In this document: positions 53,104 to 64,000 of the stretch, in pieces | Numbering within the stretch: position 1 is the stretch's first letter | How the letters are laid out: every line of letters begins with the position of its first letter | Origin: Auanema rhodensis | Lineage: Eukaryota > Nematoda > Chromadorea > Rhabditida > Rhabditidae | Assembly (NCBI GenBank): GCA_964057225.1 | Contig: OZ059895.1 | Span: forward strand, 22,826,688-22,890,687 | DNA length: 64,000 nucleotides | Reading direction: 5' to 3' | Program-made: the position numbers and the translations under genes | Notes under the pieces: model-generated | Told to the model about the DNA's origin: nothing | Seen by the model: the letters and a program-made list of their open reading frames with translations, nothing else | Database searches by the model: none

Positions 53104-56100
53104 CATACACTAATGCATCATTTTTCAAACGATCATAACTAATTTTTGTATTAAGCGTTTCTCAATGTAGTATAGTGCATTCGATGCGGATTTTTAAGCT
53201 GCGTCGATCTGTGTTATCAGATTTGCGCTAGCTTAAAAATGCACCGAGATATCAACTGATATATGTTCACACTTATATCCTCGATTTTCACCCTGAAGAA
53301 TTAATTTTTTCGTTGAATAACAATGTCCATCGTCTTTGCCTTGAAAAAAGGAATCTAAAAACATCTACTTTTTGCTAAATTATTTCGAAATTTTTCGAAA
53401 AAATTTTTGTCAAAATGTTTTTGGAAGCAATGTTGAGTGTACATGGAAACTCAACATACACTAATGCATCATTTTTCAAACGATCATAACTAATTTTTGT
53501 ATTAAGCGTTTCTTCATGTAGTATAGTGCATTCGATGCGGATTTTTAAGCTGCGTCGATCTGTGTTATCAGATTTGCGCTAGCTTAAAAATGCACCGAGA
53601 TATCAACTGATATAAGTTCACACTTATATCCTCGATTTTCACCCTGAAGAATTAATTTTTTCGTTGAATAACATTGTCCATCGTCTTTGCCTTGAAAAAA
53701 GGAATCTAAAAACATCTACTTTTTGCTAAATTATTTTGAAATTTTTCGAAAAAATTTTTGTCAAAATGTTTTTGGAAGCAATGTTGAGTGTACATGGAAA
53801 CTCAACATACACTAATGCATCATTTTTCAAACAATCATAACTAATTTTTGTATTAAGCGTTTCTCAATGTAGTATAGTGCATTCGATGCAGATTTTTAAG
53901 CTGCGTCGATCTGTGTTATCAGATTTGCGCTAGCTTAAAAATGCACCGAGATATCAACTGATATAAGTTCACACTTATATCCTCGATTTTCACCCTGAAG
54001 AATTAATTTTTTCGTTGAATAACATTGTCCATCGTCTTTGCCTTGAAAAAAGGAATCTAAAAACATCTACTTTTTGCTAAATTATTTTGAAATTTTTCGA
54101 AAAAATTTTTGTCAAAATGTTTTTGGAAGCAATGTTGAGTGTACATGGAAACTCAACATACACTAATGCATCATTTTTCAAACGATCATAACTAATTTTT
54201 GTATTAAGCGTTTCTCCATGTAGTATAGTGCATTCGATGCGGATTTTTAAGCTGCGTCGATCTGTGTTATCAGATTTGCGCTAGCTTAAAAATGCACCGA
54301 GATATCAACTGATATAAGTTCACACTTATATCCTCGATTTTCACCCTGAAGAATTAATTTTTTCGTTGAATAACATTGTCCATCGTCTTTGCCTTGAAAA
54401 AAGGAATCTAAAAACATCTACTTTTTGCTAAATTATTTTGAAATTTTTCGAAAAAATTTTTGTCAAAATGTTTTTGGAAGCAATGTTGAGTGTACATGGA
54501 AACTCAACATACACTAATGCATCATTTTTCAAACGATCATAACTAATTTTTGTATTAAGCGTTTCTCCATGTAGTATAGTGCATTCGATGCGGATTTTTA
54601 AGCTGCGTCGATCTGTGTTATCAGATTTGCGCTAGCTTAAAAATGCACCGAGATATCAACTGATATAAGTTCACACTTATATCCTCGATTTTCACCCTGA
54701 AGAATTAATTTTTTCGTTGAATAACATTGTCCATCGTCTTTGCCTTGAAAAAAGGAATCTAAAAACATCTACTTTTTGCTAAATTATTTTGAAATTTTTC
54801 GAAAAAATTTTTGTCAAAATGTTTTTGGAAGCAATGTTGAGTGTACATGGAAACTCAACATACACTAATGCATCATTTTTCAAACGATCATAACTAATTT
54901 TTGTATTAAGCGTTTCTCAATGTAGTATAGTGCATTCGATGCGGATTTTTAAGCTGCGTCGATCTGTGTTATCAGATTTGCGCTAGCTTAAAAATGCACC
55001 GAGATATCAACTGATATAAGTTCACACTTATATCCTCGATTTTCACCCTGAAGAATTAATTTTTTCGTTGAATAACATTGTCCATCGTCTTTGCCTTGAA
55101 AAAAGAAATCTAAAAACATCTACTTTTTGCTAAATTATTTTGAAATTTTTCGAAAAAATTTTTGTCAAAATGTTTTTGGAAGCAATGTTGAGTGTACATG
55201 GAAACTCAACATACACTAATGCATCATTTTTCAAACGATCATAACTAATTTTTGTATTAAGCGTTTCTCCATGTAGTATAGTGCATTCGATGCGGATTTT
55301 TAAGCTGCGTCGATCTGTGTTATCAGATTTGCGCTAGCTTAAAAATGCACCGAGATATCAACTGATATAAGTTCACACTTATATCCTCGATTTTCACCCT
55401 GAAGAATTAATTTTTTCGTTGAATAACATTGTCCATCGTCTTTGCCTTGAAAAAAGGAATCTAAAAACATCTACTTTTTGCTAAATTATTTTGAAATTTT
55501 TCGAAAAAATTTTTGTCAAAATGTTTTTGGAAGCAATGTTGAGTGTACATGGAAACTCAACATACACTAAGGCATCATTTTTCAAACGATCATAACTAAT
55601 TTTTGTATTAAGCGTTTCTCAATGTAGTATAGTGCATTCGATGCAGATTTTTAAGCTGCGTCGATCTGTGTTATCAGATTTGCGCTAGCTTAAAAATGCA
55701 CCGAGATATCAACTGATATAAGTTCACACTTATATCCTCGATTTTCACCCTGAAGAATCAATTTTTTCGTTGAATAACATTGTCCATCGTCTTTGCCTTG
55801 AAAAAAGGAATCTAAAAACATCTACTTTTTGCTAAATTATTTTGAAATTTTTCGAAAAAATTTTTGTCAAAATGTTTTTGGAAGCAATGTTGAGTGTACA
55901 TGGAAACTCAACATACACTAATGCATCATTTTTCAAACGATCATAACTAATTTTTGTATTAAGCGTTTCTCCATGTAGTATAGTGCATTCGATGCGGATT
56001 TTTAAGCTGCGTCGATCTGTGTTATCAGATTTGCGCTAGCTTAAAAATGCACCGAGATATCAACTGATATAAGTTCACACTTATATCCTCGATTTTCACC

Positions 56101-56964
56101 CTGAAGAATTAATTTTTTCGTTGAATAACATTGTCCATCGTCTTTGCCTTGAAAAAAGGAATCTAAAAACATCTACTTTTTGCTAAATTATTTTGAAATT
56201 TTTCGAAAAAATTTTTGTCAAAATGTTTTTGGAAGCAATGTTGAGTGTACATGGAAACTCAACATACACTAAGGCATCATTTTTCAAACGATCATAACTA
56301 ATTTTTGTATTAAGCGTTTCTCAATGTAGTATAGTGCATTCGATGCAGATTGTTAAGCTGCGTCGATCTGTGTTATCAGATTTGCGCTAGCTTAAAAATG
56401 CACCGAGATATCAACTGATATAAGTTCACACTTATATCCTCGATTTTCACCCTGAAGAATCAATTTTTTCGTTGAATAACATTGTCCATCGTCTTTGCCT
56501 TGAAAAAAGGAATCTAAAAACATCTACTTTTTGCTAAATTATTTTGAAATTTTTCGAAAAAATTTTTGTCAAAATGTTTTTGGAAGCAATGTTGAGTGTA
56601 CATGGAAACTCAACATACACTAATGCATCATTTTTCAAACGATCATAACTAATTTTTGTATTAAGCGTTTCTCCATGTAGTATAGTGCATTCGATGCGGA
56701 TTTTTAAGCTGCGTCGATCTGTGTTATCAGATTTGCGCTAGCTTAAAAATGCACCGAGATATCAACTGATATAAGTTCACACTTATATCCTCGATTTTCA
56801 CCCTGAAGAATTAATTTTTTCGTTGAATAACATTGTCCATCGTCTTTGCCTTGAAAAAAGGAATCTAAAAACATCTACTTTTTGCTAAATTATTTTGAAA
56901 TTTTTCGAAAAAATTTTTGTCAAAATGTTTTTGGAAGCAATGTTGAGTGTACATGGAAACTCAA
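53104..56964 (+). repeat. Domain 2 HOR unit, 11-monomer form, copy 2
   Basis: Class order: E R O R R L R D R D R, 3861 bp. Private changes: 60T in the R after E ('gtttcttcatg') and a G in 'gattgtt' of the second D. Confidence 0.82.
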
Positions 56965-59900
56965 CATACACTAATGCATCATTTTTCAAACGATCATAAC
57001 TAATTTTTGTATTAAGCGTTTCTCAATGTAGTATAGTGCATTCGATGCGGATTTTTAAGCTGCGTCGATCTGTGTTATCAGATTTGCGCTAGCTTAAAAA
57101 TGCACCGAGATATCAACTGATATATGTTCACACTTATATCCTCGATTTTCACCCTGAAGAATTAATTTTTTCGTTGAATAACAATGTCCATCGTCTTTGC
57201 CTTGAAAAAAGGAATCTAAAAACATCTACTTTTTGCTAAATTATTTCGAAATTTTTCGAAAAAATTTTTGTCAAAATGTTTTTGGAAGCAATGTTGAGTG
57301 TACATGGAAACTCAACATACACTAATGCATCATTTTTCAAACGATCATAACTAATTTTTGTATTAAGCGTTTCTCCATGTAGTATAGTGCATTCGATGCG
57401 GATTTTTAAGCTGCGTCGATCTGTGTTATCAGATTTGCGCTAGCTTAAAAATGCACCGAGATATCAACTGATATAAGTTCACACTTATATCCTCGATTTT
57501 CACCCTGAAGAATTAATTTTTTCGTTGAATAACATTGTCCATCGTCTTTGCCTTGAAAAAAGGAATCTAAAAACATCTACTTTTTGCTAAATTATTTTGA
57601 AATTTTTCGAAAAAATTTTTGTCAAAATGTTTTTGGAAGCAATGTTGAGTGTACATGGAAACTCAACATACACTAATGCATCATTTTTCAAACAATCATA
57701 ACTAATTTTTGTATTAAGCGTTTCTCAATGTAGTATAGTGCATTCGATGCAGATTTTTAAGCTGCGTCGATCTCTGTTATCAGATTTGCGCTAGCTTAAA
57801 AATGCACCGAGATATCAACTGATATAAGTTCACACTTATATCCTCGATTTTCACCCTGAAGAATTAATTTTTTCGTTGAATAACAATGTCCATCGTCTTT
57901 GCCTTGAAAAAAGAAATCTAAAAACATCTACTTTTTGCTAAATTATTTTGAAATTTTTCGAAAAAATTTTTGTCAAAATGTTTTTGGAAGCAATGTTGAG
58001 TGTACATGGAAACTCAACATACACTAATGCATCATTTTTCAAACGATCATAACTAATTTTTGTATTAAGCGTTTCTCAATGTAGTATAGTGCATTCGATG
58101 CAGATTTTTAAGCTGCGTCGATCTGTGTTATCAGATTTGCGCTAGCTTAAAAATGCACCGAGATATCAACTGATATAAGTTCACACTTATATCCTCGATT
58201 TTCACCCTGAAGAATTAATTTTTTCGTTGAATAACATTGTCCATCGTCTTTGCCTTGAAAAAAGGAATCTAAAAACATCTACTTTTTGCTAAATTATTTT
58301 GAAATTTTTCGAAAAAATTTTTGTCAAAATGTTTTTGGAAGCAATGTTGAGTGTACATGGAAACTCAACATACACTAATGCATCATTTTTCAAACGATCA
58401 TAACTAATTTTTGTATTAAGCGTTTCTCCATGTAGTATAGTGCATTCGATGCGGATTTTTAAGCTGCGTCGATCTGTGTTATCAGATTTGCGCTAGCTTA
58501 AAAATGCACCGAGATATCAACTGATATAAGTTCACACTTATATCCTCGATTTTCACCCTGAAGAATTAATTTTTTCGTTGAATAACATTGTCCATCGTCT
58601 TTGCCTTGAAAAAAGGAATCTAAAAACATCTACTTTTTGCTAAATTATTTTGAAATTTTTCGAAAAAATTTTTGTCAAAATGTTTTTGGAAGCAATGTTG
58701 AGTGTACATGGAAACTCAACATACACTAATGCATCATTTTTCAAACGATCATAACTAATTTTTGTATTAAGCGTTTCTCCATGTAGTATAGTGCATTCGA
58801 TGCGGATTTTTAAGCTGCGTCGATCTGTGTTATCAGATTTGCGCTAGCTTAAAAATGCACCGAGATATCAACTGATATAAGTTCACACTTATATCCTCGA
58901 TTTTCACCCTGAAGAATTAATTTTTTCGTTGAATAACAATGTCCATCGTCTTTGCCTTGAAAAAAGAAATCTAAAAACATCTACTTCTTGCTAAATTATT
59001 TTGAAATTTTTCGAAAAAATTTTTGTCAAAATGTTTTTGGAAGCAATGTTGAGTGTACATGGAAACTCAACATACACTAATGCATCATTTTTCAAACGAT
59101 CATAACTAATTTTTGTATTAAGCGTTTCTCCATGTAGTATAGTGCATTCGATGCGGATTTTTAAGCTGCGTCGATCTGTGTTATCAGATTTGCGCTAGCT
59201 TAAAAATGCACCGAGATATCAACTGATATAAGTTCACACTTATATCCTCGATTTTCACCCTGAAGAATTAATTTTTTCGTTGAATAACAATGTCCATCGT
59301 CTTTGCCTTGAAAAAAGAAATCTAAAAACATCTACTTTTTGCTAAATTATTTTGAAATTTTTCGAAAAAATTTTTGTCAAAATGTTTTTGGAAGCAATGT
59401 TGAGTGTACATGGAAACTCAACATACACTAATGCATCATTTTTCAAACGATCATAACTAATTTTTGTATTAAGCGTTTCTCAATGTAGTATAGTGCATTC
59501 GATGCAGATTTTTAAGCTGCGTCGATCTGTGTTATCAGATTTGCGCTAGCTTAAAAATGCACCGAGATATCAACTGATATAAGTTCACACTTATATCCTC
59601 GATTTTCACCCTGAAGAATTAATTTTTTCGTTGAATAACATTGTCCATCGTCTTTGCCTTGAAAAAAGGAATCTAAAAACATCTACTTTTTGCTAAATTA
59701 TTTTGAAATTTTTCGAAAAAATTTTTGTCAAAATGTTTTTGGAAGCAATGTTGAGTGTACATGGAAACTCAACATACACTAATGCATCATTTTTCAAACG
59801 ATCATAACTAATTTTTGTATTAAGCGTTTCTCCATGTAGTATAGTGCATTCGATGCGGATTTTTAAGCTGCGTCGATCTGTGTTATCAGATTTGCGCTAG

Positions 59901-60123
59901 CTTAAAAATGCACCGAGATATCAACTGATATAAGTTCACACTTATATCCTCGATTTTCACCCTGAAGAATTAATTTTTTCGTTGAATAACATTGTCCATC
60001 GTCTTTGCCTTGAAAAAAGGAATCTAAAAACATCTACTTTTTGCTAAATTATTTTGAAATTTTTCGAAAAAATTTTTGTCAAAATGTTTTTGGAAGCAAT
60101 GTTGAGTGTACATGGAAACTCAA
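56965..60123 (+). repeat. 9-monomer segment E R F W R H H W R, copy 3, inside domain 2
   Basis: Same order as the two domain-1 copies except that the monomer before H is an H with 268C (58720-59070) instead of the R with 40A. It lacks the 293T and 143A markers, so it split from the other copies earlier than they split from each other. It brings the only F, W and H monomers found in domain 2. Confidence 0.78.
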
Positions 60124-63100
60124 CATACACTAATGCATCATTTTTCAAACGATCATAACTAATTTTTGTATTAAGCGTTTCTCAATGTAGTATAGTGCAT
60201 TCGATGCGGATTTTTAAGCTGCGTCGATCTGTGTTATCAGATTTGCGCTAGCTTAAAAATGCACCGAGATATCAACTGATATATGTTCACACTTATATCC
60301 TCGATTTTCACCCTGAAGAATTAATTTTTTCGTTGAATAACAATGTCCATCGTCTTTGCCTTGAAAAAAGGAATCTAAAAACATCTACTTTTTGCTAAAT
60401 TATTTCGAAATTTTTCGAAAAAATTTTTGTCAAAATGTTTTTGGAAGCAATGTTGAGTGTACATGGAAACTCAACATACACTAATGCATCATTTTTCAAA
60501 CGATCATAACTAATTTTTGTATTAAGCGTTTCTCCATGTAGTATAGTGCATTCGATGCGGATTTTTAAGCTGCGTCGATCTGTGTTATCAGATTTGCGCT
60601 AGCTTAAAAATGCACCGAGATATCAACTGATATAAGTTCACACTTATATCCTCGATTTTCACCCTGAAGAATTAATTTTTTCGTTGAATAACATTGTCCA
60701 TCGTCTTTGCCTTGAAAAAAGGAATCTAAAAACATCTACTTTTTGCTAAATTATTTTGAAATTTTTCGAAAAAATTTTTGTCAAAATGTTTTTGGAAGCA
60801 ATGTTGAGTGTACATGGAAACTCAACATACACTAATGCATCATTTTTCAAACAATCATAACTAATTTTTGTATTGAGCGTTTCTCAATGTAGTATAGTGC
60901 ATTCGATGCAGATTTTTAAGCTGCGTCGATCTGTGTTATCAGATTTGCGCTAGCTTAAAAATGCACCGAGATATCAACTGATATAAGTTCACACTTATAT
61001 CCTCGATTTTCACCCTGAAGAATTAATTTTTTCGTTGAATAACATTGTCCATCGTCTTTGCCTTGAAAAAAGGAATCTAAAAACATCTACTTTTTGCTAA
61101 ATTATTTTGAAATTTTTCGAAAAAATTTTTGTCAAAATGTTTTTGGAAGCAATGTTGAGTGTACATGGAAACTCAACATACACTAATGCATCATTTTTCA
61201 AACGATCATAACTAATTTTTGTATTAAGCGTTTCTCCATGTAGTATAGTGCATTCGATGCGGATTTTTAAGCTGCGTCGATCTGTGTTATCAGATTTGCG
61301 CTAGCTTAAAAATGCACCGAGATATCAACTGATATAAGTTCACACTTATATCCTCGATTTTCACCCTGAAGAATTAATTTTTTCGTTGAATAACATTGTC
61401 CATCGTCTTTGCCTTGAAAAAAGGAATCTAAAAACATCTACTTTTTGCTAAATTATTTTGAAATTTTTCGAAAAAATTTTTGTCAAAATGTTTTTGGAAG
61501 CAATGTTGAGTGTACATGGAAACTCAACATACACTAATGCATCATTTTTCAAACGATCATAACTAATTTTTGTATTAAGCGTTTCTCCATGTAGTATAGT
61601 GCATTCGATGCGGATTTTTAAGCTGCGTCGATCTGTGTTATCAGATTTGCGCTAGCTTAAAAATGCACCGAGATATCAACTGATATAAGTTCACACTTAT
61701 ATCCTCGATTTTCACCCTGAAGAATTAATTTTTTCGTTGAATAACATTGTCCATCGTCTTTGCCTTGAAAAAAGGAATCTAAAAACATCTACTTTTTGCT
61801 AAATTATTTTGAAATTTTTCGAAAAAATTTTTGTCAAAATGTTTTTGGAAGCAATGTTGAGTGTACATGGAAACTCAACATACACTAATGCATCATTTTT
61901 CAAACGATCATAACTAATTTTTGTATTAAGCGTTTCTCAATGTAGTATAGTGCATTCGATGCGGATTTTTAAGCTGCGTCGATCTGTGTTATCAGATTTG
62001 CGCTAGCTTAAAAATGCACCGAGATATCAACTGATATAAGTTCACACTTATATCCTCGATTTTCACCCTGAAGAATTAATTTTTTCGTTGAATAACATTG
62101 TCCATCGTCTTTGCCTTGAAAAAAGAAATCTAAAAACATCTACTTTTTGCTAAATTATTTTGAAATTTTTCGAAAAAATTTTTGTCAAAATGTTTTTGGA
62201 AGCAATGTTGAGTGTACATGGAAACTCAACATACACTAATGCATCATTTTTCAAACGATCATAACTAATTTTTGTATTAAGCGTTTCTCCATGTAGTATA
62301 GTGCATTCGATGCGGATTTTTAAGCTGCGTCGATCTGTGTTATCAGATTTGCGCTAGCTTAAAAATGCACCGAGATATCAACTGATATAAGTTCACACTT
62401 ATATCCTCGATTTTCACCCTGAAGAATTAATTTTTTCGTTGAATAACATTGTCCATCGTCTTTGCCTTGAAAAAAGGAATCTAAAAACATCTACTTTTTG
62501 CTAAATTATTTTGAAATTTTTCGAAAAAATTTTTGTCAAAATGTTTTTGGAAGCAATGTTGAGTGTACATGGAAACTCAACATACACTAAGGCATCATTT
62601 TTCAAACGATCATAACTAATTTTTGTATTAAGCGTTTCTCAATGTAGTATAGTGCATTCGATGCAGATTTTTAAGCTGCGTCGATCTGTGTTATCAGATT
62701 TGCGCTAGCTTAAAAATGCACCGAGATATCAACTGATATAAGTTCACACTTATATCCTCGATTTTCACCCTGAAGAATCAATTTTTTCGTTGAATAACAT
62801 TGTCCATCGTCTTTGCCTTGAAAAAAGGAATCTAAAAACATCTACTTTTTGCTAAATTATTTTGAAATTTTTCGAAAAAATTTTTGTCAAAATGTTTTTG
62901 GAAGCAATGTTGAGTGTACATGGAAACTCAACATACACTAATGCATCATTTTTCAAACGATCATAACTAATTTTTGTATTAAGCGTTTCTCCATGTAGTA
63001 TAGTGCATTCGATGCGGATTTTTAAGCTGCGTCGATCTGTGTTATCAGATTTGCGCTAGCTTAAAAATGCACCGAGATATCAACTGATATAAGTTCACAC

Positions 63101-63282
63101 TTATATCCTCGATTTTCACCCTGAAGAATTAATTTTTTCGTTGAATAACATTGTCCATCGTCTTTGCCTTGAAAAAAGGAATCTAAAAACATCTACTTTT
63201 TGCTAAATTATTTTGAAATTTTTCGAAAAAATTTTTGTCAAAATGTTTTTGGAAGCAATGTTGAGTGTACATGGAAACTCAA
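60124..63282 (+). repeat. Domain 2 HOR unit, 9-monomer form
   Basis: Class order: E R O R R L R D R, 3159 bp. It lacks one D R dimer (702 bp) compared with the 11-monomer form. The O has a private change in 'tattgagcg'. Confidence 0.8.
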
Positions 63283-64000
63283 CATACACTAATGCATCAT
63301 TTTTCAAACGATCATAACTAATTTTTGTATTAAGCGTTTCTCAATGTAGTATAGTGCATTCGATGCGGATTTTTAAGCTGCGTCGATCTGTGTTATCAGA
63401 TTTGCGCTAGCTTAAAAATGCACCGAGATATCAACTGATATATGTTCACACTTATATCCTCGATTTTCACCCTGAAGAATTAATTTTTTCGTTGAATAAC
63501 AATGTCCATCGTCTTTGCCTTGAAAAAAGGAATCTAAAAACATCTACTTTTTGCTAAATTATTTCGAAATTTTTCGAAAAAATTTTTGTCAAAATGTTTT
63601 TGGAAGCAATGTTGAGTGTACATGGAAACTCAACATACACTAATGCATCATTTTTCAAACGATCATAACTAATTTTTGTATTAAGCGTTTCTCCATGTAG
63701 TATAGTGCATTCGATGCGGATTTTTAAGCTGCGTCGATCTGTGTTATCAGATTTGCGCTAGCTTAAAAATGCACCGAGATATCAACTGATATAAGTTCAC
63801 ACTTATATCCTCGATTTTCACCCTGAAGAATTAATTTTTTCGTTGAATAACATTGTCCATCGTCTTTGCCTTGAAAAAAGGAATCTAAAAACATCTACTT
63901 TTTGCTAAATTATTTTGAAATTTTTCGAAAAAATTTTTGTCAAAATGTTTTTGGAAGCAATGTTGAGTGTACATGGAAACTCAACATACACTAATGCATC
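63283..64000 (+). repeat. Start of the next HOR unit, cut by the window end
   Basis: E (63283-63633), R (63634-63984) and the first 16 bp of a further monomer (63985-64000). The phase predicts an O next, as after every E R in domain 2 except one. Confidence 0.8.

Larger units (their letters stand above)
1..64000 (+). repeat. 351-bp satellite DNA array filling the window
   Basis: Head-to-tail copies of a 351-bp unit beginning 'catacactaatgcatc' run from the first to the last base. Unit starts fall at 1+351k up to 10882 and then resume in register after each of six 251-bp short units. That makes 178 full units, 6 short units and a 16-bp remainder. All copies are in one orientation; no inversion, spacer or inserted element was seen. 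The unit is A/T-rich (111 G+C of 351 in the consensus), with A and T tracts concentrated at positions 240-320. Copies differ from the commonest class by about 0-3%. Every reading frame on both strands carries at least one stop per unit, so the array has no coding capacity of note. Arrays of this kind form heterochromatin and often centromeres in animals and plants, but the chromosomal location cannot be told from the window. Confidence 0.99.
37660..64000 (+). repeat. Domain 2: R/D/E/O/L HOR array
   Basis: Monomers 110-184 plus 16 bp of the next; every unit is 351 bp. R makes up 37 of 75 monomers and mostly alternates with D, E, O, L or N, giving a 702-bp dimer rhythm. No S, K, B, Q, I or J is present. 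The recurring phrase is E R O R R L R D (R D) R. The array continues beyond the window. Confidence 0.82.

Noticed and set aside
1-64000. CRISPR-like array of direct repeats
   Set aside because: The whole 351-bp unit is repeated with no unique spacers; there are no cas genes and no short repeat/spacer alternation.

Overview
The whole 64-kb window is one uninterrupted tandem satellite DNA array. The unit is 351 bp, about 32% G+C by hand count, and every copy is in the same orientation. Counting units from base 1 gives 184 complete monomers (178 of 351 bp and 6 of 251 bp) plus the first 16 bp of a 185th; 178x351 + 6x251 + 16 = 64000, so there is no net indel other than six copies of one 100-bp deletion. 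I find no gene, RNA gene, transposon, CRISPR array or other unique sequence. Both array edges lie outside the window. An array of this size and unit length points to centromeric, pericentromeric or other constitutive heterochromatin of a eukaryote. The consensus monomer holds 12 CpG where about 9 are expected from its base composition, so there is no CpG-depletion signature of heavy methylation. That fits an invertebrate (an insect is my guess) better than a vertebrate. I cannot name the species or the satellite family.

Monomers differ by about 0-3% at a limited set of sites, and the combinations recur, so they can be sorted into classes. Letters are class names, not bases; changes are given relative to the commonest class R at monomer positions counted from 'catacacta'. 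R none; B 61A 161T 220A; E = B + 283C; Q 248A; H 220A 248A; I 220A 240A 248A 268C; J 161T 220A; L 61A 248A; W 61A 85A; O 28A 61A 85A; F = O + 220A 248A; D 11G 61A 85A 199C; N 11G 61A 85A 248A; X 61A 85A 199C; K about nine changes; P 61A 110T 166C 220A 248A; S 61A 110T 166C with 100 bp deleted.

Class order shows higher-order repeat (HOR) organisation. Domain 1 (1-37659) is a set of variable-length blocks, most of which begin 'R B Q R' and all of which end in the short monomer S. A 31/32-monomer block occurs twice (1-11132 and 19357-30137), and a 10-monomer, 3410-bp unit was amplified recently at 27430-37659. Domain 2 (37660-64000) has no S, K, B, Q, I or J. It is built from R alternating with D, E, O, L and N, with an 11-monomer, 3861-bp HOR and its 9-, 13- and 5-monomer derivatives. 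A 9-monomer segment, E R F W R x H W R, occurs in both domains and links them.

The monomer is rich in dyad symmetry: a nested hairpin at 82-140, an 8-bp-arm hairpin at 156-175, a 12-bp palindrome at 288-299 and a 9-bp-arm dyad across the unit junction. The segment from 294 to the tenth base of the next monomer showed no variant in any copy I read, while the rest of the monomer carries roughly 35-40 variable sites. That invariant segment, the hairpin, and the deletion-marked blocks are the observations most worth following. All typing was done by eye, so single-base details should be confirmed by alignment.
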